Shown piece by piece: positions 1 through 10,428 of a stretch of DNA of 39,764 bases (its first letter is position 1; each line of letters begins with the position of its first letter). Origin of the DNA: Zoopage sp. CT-All (lineage: Eukaryota > Zoopagomycota > Zoopagomycetes > Zoopagales > Zoopagaceae); contig QZWS01000021.1 in assembly GCA_004114245.1 (NCBI GenBank), positions 1 to 39,764 of the forward strand, written 5' to 3'. The notes under the pieces are model-generated. The model made no database searches and was not told where the DNA came from. It saw nothing but the letters and a program-made list of their open reading frames with translations. Position numbers and translations under genes: made by a program.

Positions 1-354
1 GGTGTGTTGGGCTGGAAGACGCTGTCATGGGTGCTCCACAAGGTGCTCGAGCGAAGATTATATCGGAATGCCAGAGATATGCTATCATTGTTCGCGGGAT
101 ACTCACTTCTTCCTGCCCACGCTCCCGCTGAATCTGAAATCTTCCAATCTGCCATTAAAGTACTCAAGTCCACCAAAGATGGCAGAGAGCTGAATGCGGC
201 TGGCAAGGATAAGCTTGAATATCTTTTGACTGGCAAGAAGCCTAGCGAGTCTCAGATTAGCAAGGAGGATAAAGAGTCTGAGAGTGACAAGGGGCCTAGA
301 AGACGTTGGATTAGCGAGATGCTTGCCAAGCTTCCAGGTAACAAGAAGCCTTGA
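1..354 (+). CDS. 3' end of an unknown tandem-duplicated family (copy 1, cut by window edge)
   Basis: This open frame runs in from the left edge and ends at a TGA at 352-354. Its 117 visible residues match the C-terminus of the next gene: both begin GVLGW, share ERRLY, YSLLPAHA and LKST, continue with a GKKP...SQISK segment and end in KKP just before the stop. Identity looks like roughly half. This is therefore the 3' part of a tandem paralogue whose 5' part lies outside the window. I recognise no known domain. The tail is rich in Lys, Ser and Glu and looks disordered. The function is unknown. Confidence 0.7.
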   Translation, partial: GVLGWKTLSWVLHKVLERRLYRNARDMLSLFAGYSLLPAHAPAESEIFQSAIKVLKSTKDGRELNAAGKDKLEYLLTGKKPSESQISKEDKESESDKGPRRRWISEMLAKLPGNKKP

Positions 355-660
355 TGAGTGTTTCAATGCAGAGGCAGTTGGCAATGTGCAATCCACACGC
401 TTATACAGCTAGCCATCCAATAAAGCGTACTTGTTGGCGCAGAGTGTGAGAAACTGATGAACACGCCAGCCACTGTCCCTCTTTCCTTGTTGTACTGCAC
501 CAAGTTGAGTTGCCTATAACTCTGCATTGTGAGAGGCAAATGCGCATGTCAAGGCTCCTGGGGCCTGTCCCGGCTTTGCTTCCCTACAAATCCCCACCGC
601 ATCCACTGCTCTTGCCGCTTGTCCATCACTCACGAAGCTCTCAGAAATCCACTTTAAAAT

Positions 661-2273
661 ATGAAATCTCGGCTACTCCTTGTTTTGCTGCCTTTGCAGC
701 ATGTGTACCTGGCACCCGTGCAGCTGGCTACTACACCCTCACTACACTCCCTCAAGATCCCCAGGGCGTCATTATAGCCAATCTTCCCCGAGCAGATCAG
801 GCTTCATATGCTACGCTCAACCGCGCCGCCTATGAGACTGTGAAGAAACGCAGTAAAAATCTGTTTCAGATTAGGGCTCAAGATATACTCAAGGGCCTCG
901 GCCTGCCAATTTCGATTGCGACGATTGCTTCCGTATTCAATCAAAAGAGGGGGACTTCAGTCTATGAGCAATCCACTTCTATTAGTGATATTATCAAAGT
1001 CATTGGCCCTGATCAGCTGCAGGGCAATGCCAAGAATCTTGCAGGCCTCTTATTGACACCCGGAGGCGCCAAATCAAATATTGTTGCTGACCCACGCGGT
1101 CTCATGCTGCTGTTTCGTGAAAAGGAAAACGAAAAGCGCAAAGATAAAGACGGAGAATCAACGAGCAAAAGCAAAGAAGAGGCGTCAACGAGCGAAGATA
1201 AAGAGCTGAAAACCGAAGACGCTAGTGATCAAAGTATCGACAATCTCTTCAAAAAGAATGCCGGACAATTTAAAAGTGGCCTTGGAATTGGCAAGTCGTG
1301 GATCGACAACGGTCTTCTAGGATGGTATGCAGAAGGAATTACATCCAGGAAATATCCCATCCCCATTACATTGTCACACGATGATGTAGTTGCACTGATG
1401 TGCCACTCAATCTTCTCGTCTCCTACGCCACCAAGTTCTAAAGCCCATCTAACTGGGGACGAAATACATGGAATCGTGCAAGGAATGGCCAGATTATTAC
1501 AACAATTAGAAACCCAACCTACTCTCGAGACACTAAGCAAGCTTAAAATGGGACCACTCAAGACCGATCCAGTGGCATTTGACCTTGCAGTTGGGTTACC
1601 AGGCTGTGTTGCACAGCGTCCAAGTGTATATGCGCTATTGAATAGCCTGTCCTCGCTGATTGAAGATGAGACCTCTATGCGCGATCGAAATATGTCCACC
1701 CCCCGCAATATAATCGTCCATGGATTTGCATTTCAAGTAGGCATGGACGTTGAGGATATGTTTTGGTTGATGTGCAAAAAAGGAGAAGGTGCAGCACCAT
1801 TCGCGCCCTTTGTAGGCGCAGTCGCTCTTATGTGTAGAAACACACGTGAGGATAACGGAAACAGCGTTTGCTCAAAGTCGAGATATTATCTAGATACTCC
1901 AGGAAACGGTGTGCTGGGCTGGGGCACGCAATCATGGGTGCTCCGCAAAATATTCGAGCGGAGATTATATTCAAATGCCAACTGGATGCTATCCGTGCTC
2001 AAGAAATACTCGCTACTTCCTGCCCACGCTCGCGCTAAATCTGGAATCTTTAAATCTGCCATGAGGCTGCTCAAGTCCACTCAAGATGGCGCGGAGTTGA
2101 ATGCATCTGGCAAGGAGAAGCTTGAAAATCTTTTGAGTGGCAAGAAGCCTAACAAGTCTCAGATCAGCAAGGGGCCTGGAGAACTTGAGAGCGGCAAGGA
2201 ACGTAAAGGATATTCAATCAGGAAGATGGTTGATAAGTTTTTGAGTAATATTTCGACTGACAAGAAGCCTTGA
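661..2273 (+). CDS. Unknown lineage-specific protein, probably secreted (copy 2 of tandem family)
   Basis: A long frame is open from about 510 to the stop at 2271-2273. The first in-frame ATG is at 540, but the 540-760 stretch reads like random Pro/Ser-rich sequence. A better model starts at the ATG at 661, which has A at -3. It reads a signal-peptide-like start (MKSRLLLVLLPLQH) in another frame and joins the main frame through a 62-nt GT-AG intron at 703-764, giving about 516 residues. The body has a charged low-complexity stretch (about nt 1110-1230, Lys/Glu/Ser rich), then a Cys-containing globular-looking region, then a tail matching copy 1 upstream. I recognise no catalytic motif or domain. 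If the 540 start is right the protein has 577 residues and no clear signal peptide. Confidence 0.6.
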
Positions 2274-2529
2274 TGATGAGTGTTATGGAGAGTGCTTGTG
2301 CGTTGCTTGTACAATAGCTTCCCACCAACCTTGATCACCACCAGGATGGTTTCACCCCCTGATGGAGGTTGTTGCAGGGGGAGAGGTGCAAACTCGGGCA
2401 CAGTGCTGATGAAGATAGATGGAGAGGCTGCTGTTGCTGGAAGCCATGCTGATTGGCTTGTTATTCGTGAGCCCAATTGGGAAGCCATTGCATAAACCGA
2501 GGGAGAGATCAATCACGTTGCGCTAGCCG
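2274..2529. other. Intergenic region before ISA2
   Basis: I see no gene here. A 71-codon open frame at 2280-2495 has no recognisable features and is probably chance. The segment must hold the terminator of the upstream gene and the ISA2 promoter. Confidence 0.4.
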
Positions 2530-3167
2530 ATGCAGTGTCACGCATCATCCTTCACTCTGCTCCATATGCATTGTGCATCCACCCTCGGCCGCCTCGCTCC
2601 GCGCCTCCTTCCGAGAAATAATCGTCCATTACGAAGAATACTTGCTGCATCGATAACGGCCAATCGAGTGCATTGGCCGCGGGCATATTCAATGGTGTTG
2701 CCCGAGCCCAAACCAACCGCCGAATCCGTGACTAGGCCCTCGGATATACTCATATCAGATCGTGCAGCAGAGGTGCATGTTCCTGCAAGGATGCGTTGAC
2801 GCGCTGACGGGCCTGGTAGAAATTGCGAGAGGTGCTCAGGGACGAGTCGTCGCCAACCGCCGCTCTCCGCATCCTCGTGGATGCCGGCGGGTGCCATGGG
2901 TATCAGTACAAGCTGGATATTGTTCCCTCGTCCGACCCTGATGACCAGTGCGTTTATTGGCGCGCATTGTATGCCAGTATGTGAATGCTTGTTAGTGTTT
3001 ACGAGGTGGATGGCGCACGCGTTGTGATCGACCCCATCTCGCTTCCGCTGATGGCAGGGTCGCGCTTAGAATGGGTCGAGGAGCTGATTGGCTCGACATT
3101 CAAGGTGCAGGCGAATCCAAGGGCGTCGGGGACCTGTGGGTGCGATGTATCATTTGAAATCAAGTAG
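2530..3167 (+). CDS. ISA2: Mitochondrial iron-sulfur assembly protein Isa2 (A-type carrier)
   Basis: Three exons join in frame: 2530-2772, 2820-2947 and 2996-3167, with introns of 47 and 48 nt, giving 180 residues. The spliced product has an Arg-rich, acid-poor N-terminus typical of a mitochondrial presequence (residues 1-50), then an A-type (HesB/IscA) domain. The three conserved cysteines are C106 in DAGGCHGYQYKLD and C171 and C173 in GTCGC. The GARVVIDP strand is typical of the family. Isa2 works with Isa1 and Iba57 in the matrix to make [4Fe-4S] clusters for aconitase and lipoate synthase. An in-frame ATG at 2566 is an alternative start. The gene converges on dynactin p25, with 44 bp between stops. 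HSCB/JAC1, another ISC component, is at the far end of the window. Confidence 0.9.
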
Positions 3168-3211
3168 GGGCTTGTTTGTGCTTGCCATTTCAGTGCATCT
3201 TGGTGGAAACA

Positions 3212-3784
3212 TCACCCGCTCTCTTCTGGTACAAATCTCGCGTAAAACTCCTTGGTGCGCTGCTCGTACAGCTCCTGCGTGCTCTCCGGCAGTTCGTCGA
3301 CGAATTTCCCCGGCGAGCCTGCATAGACCGAGAACGACGCGATGACCGTGCTCGGCGCCACGACAGTGTCATCCTCTATCCGCACACAGTCCTTGATGAT
3401 CGCAAAGCGGCCGATGACGCAGTTCTTGCCAATCGATACAAAGGAGCCGATAGACGCGGCCTCCACCACCGAGCCCTCTCCAATGTGAACATGGTCCCCG
3501 ATCTTCATCGGGTAGTAGCTAAACACGCCCTTGTACGTCTTGTACGGTGGCCGTATGACAGCGCTCGCGCCGAGCAGGGAATATCGCCCGATGGCAACGA
3601 CCACCGAGTGCCCGCCGCCCGCACGTCGCAGATCCCCACGGATGATGCATCCCGCCTGGATGATTGTCTTGCCGCCGAGAATGATGTTCTGCGAGCCGGT
3701 GATTGTGCAATTTCGGCTGACCTTGTTGCCGGTGTCGGTTTCGATGAACTCGGCGCGTTTGTAATGCACGACCGGGAGTTCCAT
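3212..3784 (-). CDS. DCTN5: Dynactin subunit 5 (p25), left-handed beta-helix
   Basis: A single exon encodes 190 residues. The start at 3784 matches the family N-terminus: MEL, then a YIET-like motif (here FIETDTGNKVSR) and GSQNI. Hexapeptide-repeat strands follow (GGKTII, GCIIRGDL, IGDHVHIGEGSVVEAASIG, IGKNCVIG), building the left-handed beta helix of gamma-carbonic-anhydrase-like proteins. p25 sits in the pointed-end complex of dynactin (Arp11, p62, p25, p27) and helps dynein bind endosomal cargo in filamentous fungi. The frame extends upstream to an ATG at 3829, but family alignment favours 3784. The gene diverges from PFS2 with essentially no intergenic DNA. Budding yeast lacks a clear orthologue, so its presence fits a hyphal fungus. 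Confidence 0.93.
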   Translation of the reverse strand: MELPVVHYKRAEFIETDTGNKVSRNCTITGSQNIILGGKTIIQAGCIIRGDLRRAGGGHSVVVAIGRYSLLGASAVIRPPYKTYKGVFSYYPMKIGDHVHIGEGSVVEAASIGSFVSIGKNCVIGRFAIIKDCVRIEDDTVVAPSTVIASFSVYAGSPGKFVDELPESTQELYEQRTKEFYARFVPEESG

Positions 3785-3827
3785 GCCGGCCTGGGACTGG
3801 GCAGTCAGCGGCGCCTTCCATCCGATC

Positions 3828-5865
3828 ATGCACCCTGTCCTGCGGCGCCCGGCCCAGCCGCTACCGCCTGGTCAGGCCGCGTACCCGGCGCCCCCGCATC
3901 TGTCAATGCCACCAGGAGGGCTGGGAAACCCGCCGCCTCCAGGGCTCGCCTCTGGTCCTTTTCGTGCGCCTGCACCTGCATCACCGGTTTCCATGCCATC
4001 ATTCCAGCAGCCCGCCGGCGACAGCGCGCCGATGCTGCTTCAGAATCAGCGCGAGGTTGTCGTCAATTCAGAGTTTATTGGCGAGGTCGGAACGGGGCCT
4101 GGCGGCGGGATGAAGCAGCGGAAGAAGATCGTCGTGCGCAAGACCGTTGACTACAACGCCTCGTGCATCCGACACCTCACGGTAATGCTTACTTGTGTTA
4201 ACAATGCATTGAAATTTCCAAGACTCGGCTGTGCCGTGGAGACCATCGCCGGAGCAGAGCGCAGCCACGTCCAGACCCAAGCTTTATTCTCGACGTGCGC
4301 ACACCCTTATCCCTGCCCCTGCCCCTGCCCTTGTAACCGATGTCTGTTGATATAGATGCAGCATCCACAGCACATGCTCGATATCCCCGTGAGCTCTGTA
4401 ACATCGCGGTTCGTTCACACCAGCACCAATAAAATCCGATGCCCGATCAACACCATCTGCTGGACGCCCGACGGCCGTCGCCTTCTCACCGGCAACACAT
4501 CGGGCGAGTTCACTGTGTGGAACGGACTGACATTCAATTTCGAAACCATCATGCAGGCCCACGATGTCGCCGTTCGCGGGATGCGATGGTCGCACAACTC
4601 GCAGTGGCTGCTGAGCTCCGATCACTCCGGTCAGGTGCGCTACTGGCAGCCGAATTTAAACAATGTCAACAATATTGCTGCGCATCGAGAAGCTGTGCGC
4701 GACATTACGTTCTGTCCCACCGACGCCAAGTTTGCAACCGCAAGCGACGATGGAACCATCAAGATATGGGCATTCACCGAGGGTCTCGAAGAGCGGGTAT
4801 TGACTGGGCACGGCTGGGACGTCAAATGCGTTGACTGGCATCCGAACCAGTCTTTGCTTGTGAGCGGGTCGAAGGATTCGCTGATCAAGCTGTGGGATCC
4901 GCGTTCAGCGCGACAGCTGTCTACTGTTCACGGACACAAAGGAACGGTGCAGGGCTTGAGCTGGAACAAGAACGGTGTCTGGTTTGGAACAGCGGGTCGT
5001 GATGGGATGGTGAGAGTGTATGATGTGCGTGCCATGCGCGAGCTTGCCGCCCTTCGCGGTCATCGCAAGGAGGCATGCTGTAAGTTCAACGGTCTCTTCC
5101 ACATACGTTGCTTGAAACGAGTTGATAGCCCTTTCATGGCATCCGCACAACGAATCGCTCCTTGTGACCGGTGGTTCGGAAGGCTCGATGCTCTACTGGT
5201 TGGTTGGGTAGAGCTCTCTGCCATTACTCTACTGCCTTACTAATCCCATTGATAGAGAGAAGGAGGCTGTCCACGCAAGCGAAACAGCGCATGACTCGAA
5301 TGTCTGGTCCATGGCGTGGCATCCTACTGGGCATGTTCTCGCTTCTGGGAGCAACGACCATGCAACGCGATTCTGGACTCGACCTCGCCCTGGTGAGGAG
5401 CACAAAGATCGACTGGCAGCAGATGTTCCTGCGAGCATTGCCGCTGCCACGGCATCCCATGATATGATGCAGGACGGTAGGTGACGATCTTCACCCAGGA
5501 AGAACTAACACGGCGGACCAGTAGACTTTCTGCCTGGATTGTCCTCGACGGGACCGCGAGGTCCTCGTCGGCCATTACCGCCACCGCAGATATCATCTGA
5601 TGCAGCTCCAGGCGGAGGCTACGCACCTAGTGGTCGACAGCCGCTGCCACCGCCGGCCTTCCATGCCTCTGCCAACATTTCCGGCCCTTCATCGCACGGT
5701 GGATATCCGCCAAGAGATTATCATGGCGGTCCTGGTCATCAAGGACACCAGCGTGGCGGAGGACCGCCCAGGCGAGATGGTGGTCGGGGCAGCCACCAGC
5801 AGCAGCAGCCTCGGCAGCAGTATCCTCGATACGGCGGCCCGACAACTGAGGGCGATGGATGGTAG
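3828..5865 (+). CDS. PFS2: Polyadenylation factor subunit Pfs2/WDR33, WD-repeat protein
   Basis: Six exons: start-4181, 4223-4294, 4356-5079, 5129-5207, 5256-5476 and 5525-5865. The five introns are 41, 61, 49, 48 and 48 nt, and the sum is an exact multiple of three. The ATG may be 3783 (611 residues) or 3828 (596). A Pro-rich N-terminus leads into the family signature VDYN and the small exon 2 (...[16 protein letters not shown]), then [16 protein letters not shown] and seven WD repeats, including [11 protein letters not shown] and KIWAF. The tail is Gly/Pro/Gln/Arg rich with RGG-like motifs, recalling the Gly/Pro-rich tail of vertebrate WDR33. The protein belongs to the cleavage and polyadenylation factor; with CPSF30 it reads AAUAAA in mammals and scaffolds CPF in yeast. 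Confidence 0.93.
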
Positions 5866-5970
5866 TACTGTGGTATCCAACACGCGCCGTAGCTACATTA
5901 AATCTTGCCCCATTGAGAGAGCAATGCAAATACACTTCCCGTGGGGTCACACGCCAGTTGCTTTCCCAAC

Positions 5971-7745
5971 ATGATCACCACCAGCCGCCACTCGCCGAGG
6001 CTGCAAGCGCCCGCCAGAGAGATCCTCGAGCTCGCCATTGCTCCCGGCAAAGCCGCAGGGGCGTTTCGGCTGGGTTTGTCTACACCAGAGTTCTTAAGCC
6101 GCTTCGAATTCAGTGCTGCTTAGGGATGGCCATCAACGAGGCCATCGCCGTGATTGAGGCTCGTCCGCAAGCAATTCCCTTTCTCCAGTTCAAATACAAT
6201 GACGAGGCGAGTTAGTCGTTCTTTGAATATTTCTTGCTATCGCTGCAATTATAGGTGCCTGAAGCCGATGATTTGGTACTGCGCTTGCCCGAGAATGGCA
6301 TCACGTTACGTTTTGATCCGGTCACCCAGCGGCTCCGTGTCATTGAAATATGGACATTTGATTCTTTGAGGTTGACGTATGGCGGGATTGATTTCAGGTA
6401 ACCCGAGCCTGTGCCTTCCCTTCACTGTCCATGTGGCATTAGTTTGAGCTCTGGTCAAATTGTTGCTACATTCGCACTTGTCTACAAGATATTCGGGTAT
6501 GCATATTTCATTTTCGCGTTCACAGGCTATCGCTTATATATATATCTCACAGACCGACTTATCCTGGCTGGCTCGATCAGGAGGCTGGACTCTACGTACT
6601 CGGGTATCCAGTACGTATCCCGATCTCTGCTTGAGCCATACTGATAACGCAGGGTATTGAATATTGCTTTGAAATACCAGCGCCGTACCATCCTCTTTAT
6701 CAGTCATCAAGTATGTCTGCAGGCATTCTCAAGTCATGTTAAATGTTGCAGACCTACCGATGGTGTTTCCCGACGGAACGACGCCTGTGTGCAAGACCAT
6801 TTTTATTGCTACTCCATCAATTGCACAGCAGACAGGGCCAGATGGCTCTGAGATTCCTAAAGTATACAAATGGCAGTCCTCGACGGCACTGCGCTATCCA
6901 ATTTTGCCTCCAGGACACGACGTCCGCCCTCGTCCAATTGTCAAATCTGTCCTGCTGAAAGTATGCCTGCCTTTTTCATGCTGCACTGACAGGCATCCCA
7001 TCAGCCCAGCCAAGGCGCCAAGCTTCAGCTATCGAGTCCCGTGCGTTCTGAGACCACCAAGTTCATTACCAGCACCGTGGAAATCATCTTTGGAAAGACA
7101 ACGTCACAGGATGCCCTGGCAGACCTTGGTCCACCCGATTCCACCTTTACCAAATGCGACGAACGGATGAAAATTCATGCAAACACGATGGAGCCAGTTG
7201 AGCATGGCACGGCCTACACAGTAAACAATGCGGCGGTTGATGGCAACGAATACGTCTTCTGGAACTGGTTTCGATACGGGTTCGATATTCTCTTTGAGTC
7301 GGTTTCGGGAACCGCTTGTAAGATTGTGGTGCATTCAAACGCACCTGGACATCACGCTTTCGATCGGTAAACCATCCAGCATGCAACCGGGCTCTAAAAT
7401 GTCACCAGATATCACAAATGCATGTTCGAAGTGGAGGCTCCTGGTGCTCAAGCGACTGCACCACCTGCTGTCGTCTCGGTCAACTCTACTGTACGTATCC
7501 AATTCGCTTTGCGTGAATACTTACGATCGGACAGTGGGATGATGTGGAGGCCAAGTTTGGCACGCCAATCGGTCCCGCTATCATTTTGCATCGTTCAGGC
7601 ACAGACGATCCGTTCCTTCCTAGCAGTTTGCGCGGCTATCCTGGCATTATATTCGAGGTATTGGTAGTTAGTGTAGCTGCTGGCTCAACGTGGATAGGTG
7701 CTCAGAAATGGCCGCTTGGCTGGAGCAACCGTGTTTGACGAGTAG
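5971..7745 (+). CDS. PHAF1: PHAF1/UPF0183 family protein (phagophore assembly factor-like), 11 exons
   Basis: Eleven exons: 5971-6073, 6124-6206, 6255-6397, 6443-6496, 6553-6610, 6653-6710, 6752-6960, 7005-7366, 7409-7490, 7535-7657 and 7698-7745. They total 1323 nt, or 440 residues. Landmarks in order are RLGMAINEAIAVIE, GITLRFDPVTQRLRVIEIW, FGPTYPGWLD, YPGIEYCFEIP, then KCDERMKIH, FWNWFRYGFDILF, a YHKCMFEV segment and a C-terminal GYPGIIFEVLRNG. This order matches UPF0183/PHAF1, whose mammalian member is reported on PI3P-positive autophagic membranes. The second intron is uncertain: a GC-AG intron (6207-6254) gives the better alignment, while a GT-AG choice (6211-6264) also keeps frame. Ten introns in 1.8 kb contrasts with many intronless neighbours. 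The fungal role is inferred from the family. Confidence 0.9.
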
Positions 7746-7880
7746 TTGAGTTGAGGTTCGTAAAGACATATGTAGTTTTGTGAAACGAACTCAGTCAATA
7801 GCAGATATTCCGAGTATTAGCGATGTACACAGTCCAACAATGTCTGATAACAATATAGCGTCCCTTGCCCGCAGGCACTG
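7746..7880. other. Short convergent gap between PHAF1 and noxR
   Basis: These 135 bp separate two converging stop codons and show no coding features. They must carry both 3' UTRs and polyadenylation sites. Confidence 0.4.
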
Positions 7881-10134
7881 TCATGGATCGTAGCAATAGA
7901 TTTCCATGCACTCCAATTGGCCATCAGGAGAGCAAAACACCTCCTTAGCGACAGCAAAGTCCTCGTCTCCACATATGCGCACCAGTTGCTGTCCATCAAC
8001 AAACTTGAAAATGAGTGACCCAGGCGCTGCCCCGACCTTGTCCTCCGCGCGCCGTCTAAAATTGTCGAATGATATGCGTGGATCAACGAGAAGTACACAA
8101 GTGTCCCCATAATGAAGCAAAACGCGAACACCGACCATCGATGCGGGCAGAGCGTCTGGTTGAGCATACCCAATGTCAGCACCACTTCCGTATGCTGCGA
8201 CCGAAGGAGCCGCCGGAAATGCTCCAAGAGGTGACGAACGACGTGGAGGAGGTCGAGCCGCTGACGCCATTTGAAACGAACTATTTGGCGAGCGTGACAA
8301 TTGCCGGTTTACTGGCGGCACGTGTGGCGCAAACATTCCAGGTGAGGCCCCGTTGAATGTCTGCGAGCGCAAGGGCGACGCCCGCACAGGTCCCGCCATT
8401 CCCTGCATTCCAGTGGAAGGAGGCGTCATCATAGCGGCCATCGCGGAGTGCTTTCGAAGGATGGGCGGCGGACTGTCAGGAGGTGGTGGTGGCACATTGA
8501 TACGGCCGAGTACCGGATGGCTCCCCGATCGTGCACGAACATCAGCTAGCTGCGGTGAAGCATAGCCTTCGCGGTAAACGGGTAATGCTGCCGCACTCGT
8601 GGCAGACATATCAATGCCCGGTCGAAATGGCAATGCAGGCGCAGGTGATACCGGACGCACTGGAGCAAATCTTGCCGACTCTAATAAGTTCTCGTTTTTT
8701 CCAGCACTGCGAGAAAGTGGTGGGACGGGTGAAGGGCCTCGGCTGGCCGACATTTTGCGTTGCACCATAGCTGCTGGTTCCATCTGGGACTGATTGGAAT
8801 ACTTTCTCTGTGACACGGGGGCCGATTGGCTTGTGGCGGGAACGTAACCGATATTACGATACTGGCCGTTTCCCGCTGGATTTGTTGGACCGTTAAAGGG
8901 ATTAAGAGGGGATGATTGTAACGGTGGTATGATAGCATTCGCGCGGACAACAGACGGCAGCGGCGGCAGTTGCCATTGTTCGAGTGGCCCGGTCGATTTT
9001 GTAGGGCCAAGTTCGGTCAGGAGAGTGTTTGCACGATAGGCCGCGGCAGCCGAGACCTGTCGTCGTAAGCCGGCTTGAGCAGCATGCGAGTGATGTTCTG
9101 CGGCCGTTGTGGACGCAGATCGGTACAGATTGGGACTAGCGCCTGCGGCCCTGTTTGCCAGTGGACTGGTGACTTGAATCGCCATCAACTTTAAGTATGG
9201 TGAGATGCGCATCCAGAACAATTAGTGCTCACCTTTCGATCCTGGACGCCCTTGAATCCAAGATGTGTATCCTTGTCGTCCGCGGATGATATTAGCTTGC
9301 TTTTCCCAAGATAATCGACCTTCTTTACGTTTTTCAGCTTCTCGCTATTTGGCCTAAACAATGTTCCCGTCGGCACCTCAAATATATCGACCTCGGCCCA
9401 GGCTCCACGGTAAGCGCGTTCGATAATTTCGTGCTCGGGCAGCTGCAGCTCTCGCCGGGCAATATCCAGATCCTTCATGCCAAGATCGTGCTCGCCGAGG
9501 CGCATGTAGCACAGCCCACGGTTGTGCAGGATTTCACACGAATAGAGCTTGTACATGAGCCCCAACTGCGTGTAGTCGATCAATAGGTTCCCTCGCATAT
9601 ACTACAGTAGGCGTGAGTTGTCTTGAGGCTGAAACGGATTAAAGTGCCAGTAGCGCATCGTTAAAATCCTCGAATGCGGCCTCCCACTCGCCGAGACGGA
9701 CATTGGCAACGCCCTTTTGGAAGTAGGCCACTGCAAAATACTTATCCAGAAACAGCGCTGATATCAACGCTCGGACCTTGCAAAGGATTAATAAAATGCG
9801 AATATAAATGAAAGAGTATGACGTACGGCTGATTCATAGTCGCCAACGGCGCACATAACAGCGCCAATGTTGTAGTGGATCCGAGAATTATCCGCAATTG
9901 GCTACGCCGCATTCGCACCGCATCAGCATGCGGTCGGCCGTTCAAAATAAGACTCACTTCAAAAAGATCCAGGCAAGCGTTGTAATCTTGGCAGTCAAAC
10001 GCCTCAACGGCGGCGTTCCATTGCTCGAGAGTGGCCTGATGGAATGAACAAAAAATAAGCGTCAGATGCCACGAGAGCCCAGTCGACGCGGATTTTTGGG
10101 AGATGCAAAGAGTGAAGCGTACCTTGAGGGCCAT
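7881..10134 (-). CDS. noxR: NADPH oxidase regulatory subunit NoxR (p67phox-like; TPR + PB1)
   Basis: Six exons in transcription order: 10134-10123, 10035-9958, 9901-9827, 9776-9648, 9601-9233 and 9188-7881. They sum to 1971 nt, or 656 residues. The N-terminal half is a TPR array with p67phox landmarks: ADNSRIHYNIGAVMC, DKYFAVAYFQKGVANV, RGNLLIDYTQLG, then the activation-domain signature KKVDYLGKSKLISS. A long Pro/Ser/Ala-rich linker follows. The C-terminal 80 or so residues form a PB1 domain (VRVLLHYGDTCVLL ... FKFVDGQQLVRI ... DEDF). There is no SH3 domain, as usual for fungal NoxR. NoxR with Rac activates NoxA/NoxB to make superoxide for hyphal morphogenesis and development. Intron 4 (9602-9647) appears to begin with GC rather than GT. 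The gene is last of four on this strand. Confidence 0.9.
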
Positions 10135-10428
10135 GGCTGGGGACTAGGCAGGACAGTGTCGGCGGGATGTGCAGCGTTGGCAGCCAGGCTGTGGCTGGTG
10201 AGTTTCAGCAGACCACCCATTTGGTGATTTTTATTGCGACATACTGGCTTCGGCTCTTGTGAGCACGAATCCTGTGCATTGCGCCCATATATCGCGCGCA
10301 TACGACCTTGTTGTAGAGCTGGGGCGCTTGACATGGATGAGACGCATGCCACCTACCGTGCAGTGGGCTCCTTCTCGGTGGTTTCAAGGCATAACAGCGT
10401 TTGTATTGAAACAACCAAGCGTGCTCCC
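10135..10428. other. noxR promoter region
   Basis: These 294 bp lie between the MFS transporter stop and the noxR start, both on the minus strand. I see no coding features; the segment carries the MFS 3' UTR and the noxR promoter. Confidence 0.4.

Noticed and set aside
2280-2495. A 71-codon plus-strand open frame
   Set aside because: No homology features, no neighbours in operon-like spacing and a composition like random sequence; it fits in ordinary intergenic DNA.
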